Source of the DNA: Isoetes taiwanensis | Taxonomy: Eukaryota > Streptophyta > Lycopodiopsida > Isoetales > Isoetaceae | NCBI GenBank assembly: GCA_021234155.1 | Contig: JAJEKV010000136.1 | Span: 310,001-374,000, forward strand | Direction of reading: 5' to 3' | DNA: 64,000 nucleotides | In this document: positions 43,884 to 53,979 of the stretch, one piece after another | How positions within the stretch are numbered: position 1 is the stretch's first letter | How the letters are laid out: the number at the start of each line of letters is the position of its first letter | Notes under the pieces: generated by a model | Seen by the model: the letters and a program-made list of their open reading frames with translations, nothing else | Databases searched by the model: none | What the model was told of the DNA's origin: nothing | Position numbers and translations under genes: made by a program

Positions 43884-44512
43884 ATGCATCGTAGTTAACA
43901 ACGATTACAGATGATGGGATCACCTTGTTCCTTAGGGCGTGGTGTCTTGTCAATGTGGACATGACCGCTGAGCAGCTTGTAAACCATGTAGTTCATAGCA
44001 GCGTTCATCTTGGCGCATAATAGGAACGACCGGTCCTTACGCCCCACAATGAGCTGCGAACTATAGGCATGCTAGGCTCCTTGTAGATAAGTTTTCTTTT
44101 ATTTTCTTATAGGGGGTGGACCCTTCAACCACAATCTAATTATATTATTGATATATATTTATATATTGACATATGCGAGCCGATTGGCGATTCGCGACCT
44201 GCCCATGTATAGGGTTCTTGATGACCCAACTTTTTCGGATTCGCTTGCTTTACATGTCTTATTTTCGTCCTCTATGATGCTTTAAGAAAAAAATCGGACT
44301 TCGGTCCTTGAACTTCTTCTGATGATACGTTTGTAAAATGCACCTTGGTGCTCACACTTTGTTATTTTCAACTTCAATGTATTACTGTTTGAAATAATAA
44401 GTTATCTTCCTTTCTTAAGTATATTCTTCCTAATTAGGTTTTTGTTTAAGTAAGCTGTCTCGATTAATTAACCTCAATCTTTGAGGGCGGCATTATTTTT
44501 AAGGAGGGAGAA
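43884..44512 (+). other. chromovirus 3' untranslated region and polypurine tract
   Basis: AT-rich, no domain-bearing ORF. It ends with 'aaggagggagaa' (44501-44512) directly before TGTGGCGTT, a standard polypurine tract at the 3' LTR border. Confidence 0.7.
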
Positions 44513-46160
44513 TGTGGCGTTCCACGCATTTATACGGTATCGTAGCGTATTTATCACGGTACACCTATAAATATCTTGACCGTCACCCGATAAAAAATGC
44601 GCCACCATGGGGTATTGTAACCTAGGGGTTGACTTAAAAGGGATTAAATTAGCTATGCTAATTTAATCATTAAAGATAATAACCTATAATCTAGGGATTA
44701 ATATTAAATGGGATAATTAGGCCAATAAATGCTTTGGGAAGGCGCCACCTGGCCTAATTCGATTGGCCAACATGGGGACTTCCAAATTGGGGGGCATCCT
44801 TTGATCCCTATTGCTAATTGACTCCCAAAATTTCGTCCAAGAAGGGAGGAGGGTGGCGCCAAACCCATCCTTATTTGCGCCACCGGACCAAGTACTTTTT
44901 TTACTGTGTGGTGGCTGAACCACCAAGACCTAGGAGATGGAAGCACCAATTGGTAATGGATCCAGCCAGAATTCAGGTGGGTGGCTAATATAGTTGTGAA
45001 TTCTAGGGCAGCGCCCCTGTTGGGCACGGGTTGTGCTTGCTTCTCTATTATCTCATTGTTGTACTTATAGGACTAACCCTTGATTGTAAAGGTGAGTTCT
45101 TCTTATTTCAGATACTGATTATGTTTGTTAAGGATGGATTGATAGTTCTTTGCATGGTATTATTCGGAATGGGGGGTTACGGGGGTAGAGACCTCTGAGC
45201 CATGTATTGTAGTATGCTCCTAGATAGACCCCTGTAGCATCCCACTAGTTGCGGCCTGTGCACAAGAGCCCAGGGTCATAGATGCTATGGTGCTTGGCTT
45301 AGCACCGGACAAGGAACTGGTGGTGAAGTGGAGGTGGGGTCTTGCACGAACATAAAAGGCTCACAGGACTCCTATAGCGAGCTAGGCGATGGCCCAGGTC
45401 ACGTGAGGGGCGGGTATGGGTCGACACTCCACAGGTGGGAAGGTGTGACCCGTATGGGGCACCTTGCACTTTGAGTAGATTTAGGGCGAGTAAGTCGGGT
45501 GCGGATGCGGGGGTCGTGATGCGCACGTATTCTCTAGCTTCGCCCATGGAGCCCCTTGTGATTACGGAAGGGGCGCTTCCACGACCTGCCTCATCGGACC
45601 GGGGCTTCATGAACCTGGAGTAGGCTCAGCGGGGAGGTGATGCCTCGAGCCTGCGTCTCCGGGAAGGCTATAGCGGCGCCATAGCGTGAATTGACCCATC
45701 GCAAAGTGTGCACGGGGGGGCGGATGGAGTGGACAACCCTAGCCGATGTTCTATGCCAGATAGCGCCAGGTTATATCTCTGTCTGGCTGATCTCTTGAGG
45801 CCGAGTCGGTCTATCCTCACGGAGTGCGAGCAGGGGGTAGAACACGGGGGTTTGGGGTGTTTTCTTAGGTTAGATGCATATTCTTTGCCGTTGGTATTTG
45901 GATGGATATGCCACCCTTCGTGGTGGTTATTTATATGTGATTTATGCTGTATGCTAACTCTTGTATTCACGCTTCCGCGACGTAGGAGCCCCATTGAAGG
46001 CGTGGGCCGAATGACCCCTCCGTGTCCTTCTTCCGGGCATCGTATTATAGATGGCCCGAAATAGACGGAGGGCCCTGCTCATGGCGAGTTGGTCGCCATG
46101 GGAGGGGAAAGTCCCCGTATGTGTACGACCGAGGGTCGTATATGTTCAGGGAGCGTCACA
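44513..46160 (+). repeat. 3' LTR of nested chromovirus
   Basis: About 1648 bp from TGTGGCGTTCC to GCGTCACA, homologous to 33029-34568 with many small indels. The complete 5' end is present here but not in the 5' LTR. Confidence 0.82.
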
Positions 46161-47038
46161 GAGCCCATCTACTTCCGCTATGGGCAGCGCCCTAATTACA
46201 AAAACGGGCTCAGAGCCCTATCCCCTATGTCCTAAGGAAAACACCCTCTACTCCGGGTTCGGAGCAGAAGTAATACGCAGGATATGGTACGCGTTCTGTT
46301 CAGGATCCCAGCGCAGGTGCAGAATCACTTCCATCCCGTTGGTATGTGGGTCGGGATGCTCAGCCATCCCCGCACACCATCCGTCCATCGCTATGCCACG
46401 ATTGTGGCATCGCCACAGATCCAGGCAGTCCATCTTACAGGTAATCCACTCCAAGCAGTTGGAGGGCATTGTGCATTTGTCATGCAAACCAGCAGCTGCC
46501 ATACTGAGCGCCATCGGGTGTCTTCGTTTCTCCCACTACTCGTCTTATATAGCCCACTGAGGACCCCTCTGTCGACGTGGACCAATCAGTCCCTTGCTAA
46601 CGTGGTTGCAATGCAAGGCTCTTTCTATACAGGGCATCTTCTTTCCCGCCGCATATCTAGCCATGGTACCTTCTGACACATTCGTTTCAATGATATCCCA
46701 CTTCGAGTTGCCAGCATTAAATGCCTTTCATTCCTTTCACGCCCGTCAACCATTAATCTGTGTCCTTTCGCCAGATGTCACATCACATCATTCCTTTACG
46801 TCTCATCTCCACCGTTCATTCTTTCTCCCTTGTGGTTTGGGACTTAGCCAAATTTTTGCCTCTCAATCGCCTCCTTAGCATCCTTTGACACCTGGCCCCA
46901 TCAACGGTTGCAACTTAGCCCTAATCATGCCCCTTCGCCCACAGTTGCGCGCCCTAAACCTTTTCGCTTCTCTGCGCCTTCGACTTCTATCTCCGCTCTC
47001 CGCCCTTGCATCACCGTTCTTGTTCGAAGCTCTTTGCC
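46161..47038 (+). promoter_or_regulatory. intergenic leader before the second ORF, with TATA-like box
   Basis: Back in the host element. The stretch has no supported gene. A TATATAGCCC word at about 46549-46558, 490 bases ahead of ATG 47039, could be an internal promoter giving a separate mRNA for the second ORF. It could equally be unused. Confidence 0.35.
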
Positions 47039-50000
47039 ATGGCTGCACCAAAATTTCCTACGCTTCAAGCTACTGCTCCTAGGGACCCAACTCTTTTCGC
47101 GTCCGTATCTTTCTTAACGCCCACTTTCCGTGAAGCCCTTGTTGGCCCGAATCGTGAAGTCGCCGAACGCCAGAAGCTTTACGAATTTTCGCAAATGGAA
47201 CTTCCGGCTCCAAATCCAGACAAATTGAAGCAGTTCATCGCACACATCGTCAACAGCCCGCAGGGATACACCACAGTGGTCGATGGCACCACCATTTCAT
47301 TGACCCAGCACCTAATTTCTGAGGTATTCCATATCCCCTTGCAACCCCCTTGTTTGTCTTGGGCTACCATACAGGATCTTGATGTCACTGAGTTTGGTGC
47401 ACCTGCTTATCATGCCAATGTGCACCGCCTGACCAACATTGACAAGCCCCATGAAATCTTTGTTAAGTTTCTGTGGCGCAAGTACCTTGGGTATTCTATC
47501 AAGAACACCCATATCAATAAGCCTTTTTATAATATGGTGATCACTGCTACTCGCTCCAACCACCACATTGATTGGCCTCAGTTGTTGTTCTACCGTCTTC
47601 TCCAAGAAGTTGATCGTCTTCGGGCCGCCACTTCTAACTCTGAAACTTCTGTGGGAGGACATCTTCAAGCCCTCATCTGTCATTACTTTCCTCCCACCCC
47701 TCTTCATTCTCCACATTCCACTCAGCAGTCCCTTCCTCACTCTCCAAACGATGGTACTTCACGCCCTTCTTCTTCTGGTCATGTCCAAATTCCGAACTCC
47801 CATGTCACTGTCTCCTCCTCGGCTACAGAATCTCAGCATTCCAGTTCACACCATGTCTCCCAAGCATCGCACACCCGGGAACCGCAGGCTCCACCTCAAC
47901 CGCAGTCTCCACCTCAACAGCAGGCTCCGCCACCACCGCAACCTCGTCAGCTGTCAGTATCAGCAGGATGTTCAAGCTGCTGTTCTCAAGTTACAAGAAT
48001 CTCAAGACGCCCTTATGAATGGAGTCCACACGGCCCTGACGGCCTCAGAGGCGGTTCACCGTGACCTTCAAGCTGCCACTGCACAAGTTCAAACTTTGGA
48101 AGCCCAACTTCAAGAAAAGCACGGGGCTCTCTTACAGGCCCGCATAGATCTCAAAAGTGCCCAGGATCAGACCAGCCTATTTGCAGACCAACAGGCTCAG
48201 CTTCAATCCGAAATTCAGGACTTATTGGAACAAAACAAGTCCAAAGCCACCCTCCTTAGTGACAAGGAGAAAGATATTGCTAAACTTCAATCCTTGTACT
48301 CCGAACTTTGTGACAATTACAGCACTCAAGTTCAACACCTTACAGAGCGTGACGCTCAAGTTGCCTCTTTGACGGCTCAGCTCTCCACGTAGACTTCTCA
48401 GCTCACAACCCTCCAAGATCAGCTTACGGAGGTTCAGAAACAAAAACTTCTTGATGACGCGGAGATTGCCGTGCTTCGACGAAATGCTCCTGGACACTCC
48501 TCCTCACAGGGTAACACTTCTCAGAAACGGGTCCGTGACCAGTCACGCCTTCTGTTAGAAAAGGACCACCGGATTCGTGACCTCGAACACCAACTAGAGC
48601 AAGCTATTCAGTCTGCTGATGAGGCTCAGACCAAACTTGAAGGCTATGTTACCATTGCTCTCAACCTGCCTGTTGACTTCCCTATTCCTTCCAGTTACCT
48701 GGATTATGTGGTTGCCCGCCGCCACCTCTTTCTTCTGAAGTGGCACACAGCTGATGGTCCCGTCAATGTTCCCCTGCGCACTCCTGATTTCCTTCGGATC
48801 TGGCCAGACCTTTCTATTGAAGACAAAGGTTTATTCTGTGCCCTTTTAGTCTTTGATCTCATTCACTGTGACGATCCGGATATGATCACCTTCCGAGTTG
48901 TACAGCCCATGGCGTATATTTTTCACGATTTCTATCTGGCTGATACACAGGATAAATTTCGAGATGGGCCCCATCAGAACTTTCCGGGTGATTCTACAGT
49001 TCAATGGTTGCTTTTGGATAACAACCCCTACCTGTCTGATCATGCTCAGACACATGCTCTTCATCACGAGTACATGCCTGAACTTGCCCATCATTTACCT
49101 CTATGGCAAGCTGAAGTGCTGCAGCAGATACGCAAGAATCTGGGACATCCTGAGGATCTTCCCTTTGCCCAGGTTTATATGCAGCACCTGGCCGGTTACA
49201 ATCAATTACGTGCCCTTCTCGAAAGCAAGACAGTCCCGACGGGATGGGATAGCCCTCCTGTTTACTCTCAGCTCCCTGCTTCTGAGTGGGATCGTTGGTG
49301 CAAGGCTCTAGATCCGGACCTTGTCCGTGAATTCCGGGAGCAGGCTCAGCGGCCCACGCCCACGGGCCTGGCTCCTTCTCTGTATGCTTCTCTGGGTGCC
49401 CCTCCGCGCCCCCGGTTTCTCACTTCTGATTGGCGTCTTCCCTTTTGGACGAAGGTCCTGGATGGCCATGCTGGATCCACTCCTCCCCAGATCTCGACGG
49501 ATCTCCGGTGGGATCCCCGCTTTGTCCGACGCTCTGAGTGGGAGGCAAATGCCACCTTGGACACGACCGAAAATTGGGTCTACATTGCAAATGAGCGTGG
49601 TTGGCAACGGCCTGAGGATGCTCTTCATGGCCTCGACACTTTCTTGCAGAATGCTGCCACCTCACCAGACCCCTCTGTTCATCGTCAAGCAGGTTTCTGT
49701 GCTGCTCTAAAATGCATCCTTGACAGTTCCTTACATCGGCAGCGTCCCATATTTTATTGCAATCCGAATGCCAGTGTCAGTGCCTTCGGTCTTCAGACCT
49801 GCCTTCTCATGGAATGCCAGTTTGTTCCTTCAGATGCTCATGCTGCCCTGGAGGACATGGTCCGCTCTCACTTTCTCCTCGAAGCCAATCCAGCCCTTGG
49901 GCTCACCACTCCTGACGCACTTCAAACCCGACAGGACCTCATTGCCCACTATCATAATGGCGCCCGTCCTCATTCTCGTGAGGATCATTTTCAGACTGCT

Positions 50001-50237
50001 GGTTTTCCGCCTTCAGAAGCACTTCCTCCATTTCTTCAGACTCAGTGTTGTTTGGTGGGGGGGAGTGTTAGTCCTGTGCCTCCTGGTACAGGACTATTCA
50101 TGCATACCACGGACCAAGTCAAGTCCAAAAGTCCACAACCGGGCGCGGGTCCGTCAAAGGCCCCACAGAAGACCAAGCAGCAGACCACGCAGACAAAGAC
50201 TACGCCTGGTGTCAAGAGGCGCCGCTCTGACAAGTGA
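47039..50237 (+). pseudogene. extra 3' ORF of the 24.4-kb element: N-terminal domain, coiled coil, C-terminal domain
   Basis: Long ORF of about 1060 codons, MAAPKFPTLQ at 47039, broken only by one frame change near 47955 and one in-frame TAG at 48390. Parts: a globular N-terminus (residues about 1-215; ISLTQHLISEVFHIPL, FVKFLWRKYLGYSIKNTHIN, a pattern seen in plant-transposon ORF1-type proteins), a Ser/Pro/Gln linker (218-304), a heptad-rich coiled coil (about 307-534; QVQTLEAQLQEKHGALLQAR), and a globular Trp-rich C-terminus (about 537-1008; DFLRIWPDLSIEDKGLFCAL, WDRWCKALDPDLVREFREQA). The frame runs without a stop into the 3' LTR to 50237. Function unknown. It is not an obvious env: no signal peptide or membrane anchor is seen. 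Confidence 0.72.
50053..50065 (+). promoter_or_regulatory. polypurine tract of the 24.4-kb element
   Basis: 'tggtgggggggag' directly before the TG of the 3' LTR; the priming site for plus-strand synthesis. It lies inside the open frame of the second ORF. Confidence 0.75.
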
Positions 50238-50646
50238 CAGCCCGTCACTACCTGCGTCAGCATCAGCGTGATTATAGGCTTTGAAGAGGCACCGCCAACA
50301 GTCCTGCAAATCAGGCTTTCTTCAAGGAGTCGGCACCGAGAATAGTCAGAGAGTCTATTTTGGGCCAAAGGCCGTTGTACTATATATATGAGCAGAGCTA
50401 GCATATGATTTTTAGATGAGTTTTTGAGTCTTGTCTCTTAGTCTTCTCTCGATCGCGAGAGCTCATGTATGTTCATCATTGATATCAAGGAAGCTATCAT
50501 TTTCCTCCTATATTTGTTGTTCTGTTTCCTCTTTTTGTTCCTTTCTTGCAAATCCCGCGTGAACAGTTCCCCGGATTCTCCTGTTAGATCCAAAGGTCCT
50601 CACAGAGGGCTGTCTTGCAGGAGTTCCCGAACCCAGACCCCAAACA
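50066..50646 (+). repeat. 3' LTR of the 24.4-kb element
   Basis: 581 bp, one base shorter than the 5' LTR, otherwise the same as far as I can read, and followed by the GGCCA target duplication (50647-50651). Confidence 0.95.
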
Positions 50647-50651
50647 GGCCA

Positions 50652-50999
50652 TAGCAATAAGATTACCAAAACATGGAGATCTGTAAAATCAATCTGTGGG
50701 CACTTAAACATAGTACATCAATTTGTGCTGCATTTATGCAATGTACAACCAATTATTATCTTGAAGTACACTATTTAAACTATGATGTTTCACAAACTAC
50801 AGCCTTTTCTGTAATCAGCCACAATCAAGTTCCTTCAATTTATTTCCTAGGGCTTGTATTTGCAAGCTATTTTGCTAAGATGTTATTAGCTCTACATCTC
50901 TAGTCATCAGAAATCACACATATTGCATATCTTTTTATGACCGGAGTTTATCCTTCCTATTTCATATCATGCGAGAAGAGTTATAAGCTGTAGGCATAC
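50652..50999. other. noncoding flank
   Basis: AT-rich sequence right of the LTR element. Nothing recognised. It may be an intron of the acidic minus-strand exon next to it. Confidence 0.4.
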
Positions 51000-51190
51000 C
51001 TGAGATCTCAATAGCTTTCTGAATTGAACGTTGTAAGAAAGATCAATGTCCTCTAAAACGTCTTTGTCAACTTCAATGTCATCTTGGTCGGTCAACTCAT
51101 CGTGTTCATTAGACTCGTCATGTTCATCTTGGGACGACCACAAGGCCCCCAAAAATGAACTACCAATGAAATATCTTACGATTGTTCTAA
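51000..51190 (-). CDS. acidic exon, unrecognised
   Basis: The minus strand is open with GSSFLGALWSSQDEHDESNE, then ELTDQDDIEVDKDVLEDIDL and FRKLLRSQ, ending on CAG|GTATGCC, a good splice donor. The acid-rich composition could be a linker of a larger protein. The overlapping minus-strand ORF at 51176-51367 is in another frame. Family unknown. Confidence 0.3.
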
Positions 51191-53389
51191 GATGGACACG
51201 TCATTTTGGAGCATCATCTTTCTTGAATTCTTTGTCTTATATGATTCAAACACATTTCTTGATCTGTTTTGCTGATTCAGGAAGGTTCTGAGTCGAATTG
51301 GTGAATCAAGTTTGCCAGCCTTGTAGGGGCTTGCATTCCATATGATTCTATTATATTCCCTCATCAAAAGCTACATATGGATATCAGAATTTTCACAATT
51401 ATCAAGCACAATTCAAGACTGACTTGTGGTTTTTGAAAAGAACACCTTCGGACTTGTGGAATTTTCTAATTTTTAACCAGCATTTTTCTGAAGATCTATT
51501 CCTTCCGGAAAACTCCTTTGTGCTGAATTCAATTGAATTTGAAGTTGAAATTATTGAATCTTGGCTGCAGGAATTCATTGGCAACAAAGAAATTGCGGCA
51601 ACAGGCATGTTTAATGTGCATTATGACTGGGCCGATTCTAAAATTATTGTAAAGGTGTACTCTGAGCAATGATTCATGCTTATGGTGCTCTGATTTCTTG
51701 CAATTTGGCTGTGAATTGGCTCTCCATCTTCTTAATCATAGATAGATCCTTTACCCTATTCTTTTCTCTGCCCCTTGATTTTTCCTCCTGCGCCACGCCA
51801 CTTTTAGAATGTATTCGTAACAGCCCAGCGGGCTAAAGAATCAACTATCCTCAGTTGGCAAAGTAGATGACTCCCCATGAAATAATATAGGCATGTTACA
51901 TTCGTTGTGCAGATAGACTTCCCTGTAAGCTTCCAACAAAGGTAAGTAATGCTCGGAGTAATCCTCTGATTTCCATTCTGCTTCAGTATGGCAAAATACA
52001 TCCATATCTATCACCAATATACTTCCGTTGTGTGAAATATTTTCTGAATAATTCCTCCACCAATTTGTCTTAATTATTTGCCCCTTGGTTGTGCAACAAA
52101 TTCAGTCAAATAGTGACTATCCATTGTGCTATCTCTGCAACAAAGATAAATAGCAAAAATTACGAGTGAGTTTTTGATTTATAGTGACGAGAATAATATG
52201 ATAAGGGTCGGATGCCCAAGTCAATCCACCAAGCTGGATTTTAATGCCTAAATCTTTAAAGACTTAACAAAGGCCAATTTTATTTTATCCTAAATTTCGA
52301 TCAAGAAGTACCTTAGTAGTGCAAAATCCTCCCAGGCAATATACAAAGATGATGTTGCAGCATCTCAAGCATGCAAATGAAGCAGTCACAGATGTATTCT
52401 TTACCTTTAAAACTACACAAGAACCAATGCAAATAACTCACATATTAGACCACTAGTTTGACAAAACCTATCTCATTGCTTATATTTCCGATTTGAAGCT
52501 TCATTGCTTGCCACTGAATTATAGCCATATATTTATGATGACTTTTATTGATTTATAGTCGCAGAAGAGGGGCTGCCATCATGTCTTGGGATCTCATGTT
52601 TTACTTCATTATCACTTTAACAAACTATACGAAAACATTGAATGATTGCTTTATTGATATTCTTACTCCGTTACTCATTTAACCACATAAATAATGTACC
52701 GTTATATCATCTAATAATTTACAAAGTGCTGCCATGTTCCCACGCAAGGAAGTAACTTTGGATCCAACATTAAATGCCTCCTGCCAAATGTTTACATGCC
52801 ACAATGTTAAATAATTCGTACTTGTTTCTTTAGCTTAACATAAAGTTAGGCACCTTCAAAAGACTGGCATTCCATGCAAATGCACCTTGAGTGAAACACT
52901 CCCAAGCATGCTCCAGAAGAGATGATGCAAGCCCATATTATGCCACTATGTAACCGGGTGACTTTGAAAGTGCTTAACAGGACATAGACATTTGCGTAGA
53001 ATGTATTGGCATCAGAAAACTATCTATATGAGAAGATATAAAAGAAAAAAATATGAAACCTGACAAAATGATGACAGGGAAAGGAGAATAATTCTACTTT
53101 GCAGAAGTGCAGATATTGTGTCTTTCTTTTTAAGATCTAGCACTAAATGCAAATATTGTGTCTTTCTTTTCAAGATCCAGCACTGGCCCATATGCTTAAT
53201 GTTAAATCAAACTAATTAATTAACAAAGATCAAAAGTTCTCAATCTGTTTTCACTTGCCTTGAGTGTAGCAAGTGAACATTCTAAATTTATGATACGCTA
53301 AGGCAAGTGCCCGAGATTAAGAAGCAACCAGATTTTGGTCTTTCCATCAACATAGACCATACACCAAATGTGGGTTTCAAGTATCTTAC
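51191..53389. other. AT-rich noncoding region
   Basis: Only short ORFs (for example 82 codons at 51424-51672, plus, with no recognised domain). A 40-bp unit ('atattgtgtctttctttt...agcact') is tandemly duplicated at about 53110-53188. Part of it may be intron of the SKI3-like relic. Confidence 0.4.
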
Positions 53390-53979
53390 CTCCCACAATT
53401 TAGCATCAGAAGAATAACCTCTAAAGGCATGTTGGATGCTTTTCACAACATCTTGCCATTCTTTACTAAGTGTCTGAAAACAATGAAAAGTAAGAACAAA
53501 GCATTCCAATTTCCAATGTTATTACCTGCATAAAACGAAGGTGACGCCATGCCAAGAATGCACGAGGAGACTTCTGAGCACCTACCTTCTTGACAAATGC
53601 TAGTTTCCGAAGCTTCTTGACCTTCACAATCCAAGATATCGTGTAAACTCTCTTAAAATAGAATTAAATATGTTCGTTCAGATTCCAAACCAAGGTACAT
53701 TCTTTTCAGTTCCATTGAAGACAATGCAGGTTAAAAGAAATGTGGCAAACAATACCTCAGCAATTTCATTGTCGGAATCCAAAGCAAACGCTTTTTGTTA
53801 GGATCGAGCAGCTTGACGAATGTCTTTATAGGGCTTTCTGTAATAGTCCCCAATGCAAACAAAGACTTCAAACCTCGTTGGTCAAGTCTTGCGCTGTTCT
53901 ATGTTGGCTGTGGGGTCGTTGCTGTGACCCTTCCAAGAGCAACGACCTCCGAAAAAAATGCTGCTGAGTTACTTCTTCC
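53390..53979 (-). pseudogene. SKI3-like TPR protein relic, three exons
   Basis: SKI3 is the TPR scaffold of the Ski complex that feeds mRNA to the cytoplasmic exosome. On the minus strand, exon A (53979-53756; AG acceptor, GAG|GTATTG donor) contains CIGDYYRKPYKDIRQAARS, a stop, then QKAFALDSDNEIAE. Exon B (about 53640-53526; CAG|GTAATA donor) contains KSPRAFLAWRHLRFMQ. Exon C (53475-53390; TTTTCAG acceptor, GAG|GTAAGA donor) contains KEWQDVVKSIQHAFRGYSSD and AKLWE. These match consecutive TPR motifs of plant SKI3 (YY.R...D...A...QKA..LD; KSPRAF.A.R.L; LQHA.RG....A.LWE). The in-frame TAA and frame change in exon A mark it as a relic. Assignment is from recalled motifs. Confidence 0.62.

Larger units (their letters stand above)
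32976..46160 (+). mobile_element. nested chromovirus (Ty3/gypsy with chromodomain), decayed
   Basis: Two related segments of about 1.6 kb (about 32976-34568 and 44513-46160) are its LTRs. A Met-tRNA-type primer site follows the first and a polypurine tract precedes the second. The interior holds 4.6 kb of cargo, then gag, protease, RT, RNase H, integrase and a C-terminal chromodomain in canonical order, all with many small indels. The left border is unclear because the first about 90 bases of LTR1 are rearranged, and no target duplication could be confirmed. Confidence 0.85.
26199..50646 (+). mobile_element. 24.4-kb Ty3/gypsy LTR retrotransposon (Tat/Athila-like) with nested chromovirus
   Basis: Termini TG...CA, LTRs of 582 and 581 bp, and GGCCA target duplications at 26194-26198 and 50647-50651. 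Order: LTR, primer site, gag, protease, reverse transcriptase, RNase H, integrase, nested element (about 33.0-46.2 kb), second ORF, polypurine tract, LTR. The FxDD reverse transcriptase box, the non-Met primer site and an extra ORF 3' of integrase suggest the Tat/Athila branch. Reading the two LTRs side by side I see one small difference (GTGACACAG against GTGAACAG), so the insertion is very young. The polyprotein nonetheless has two in-frame stops and several frameshifts. Confidence 0.92.

Noticed and set aside
33000-46160. Reading 33.0-34.6 kb and 44.5-46.2 kb as a segmental duplication of host sequence
   Set aside because: A Met-tRNA-type primer site follows the first and a polypurine tract precedes the second, which fits LTRs of one element better.
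47006-50237. Envelope-like gene
   Set aside because: No signal peptide, transmembrane anchor or cleavage site was seen; the protein is coiled-coil and soluble in character.
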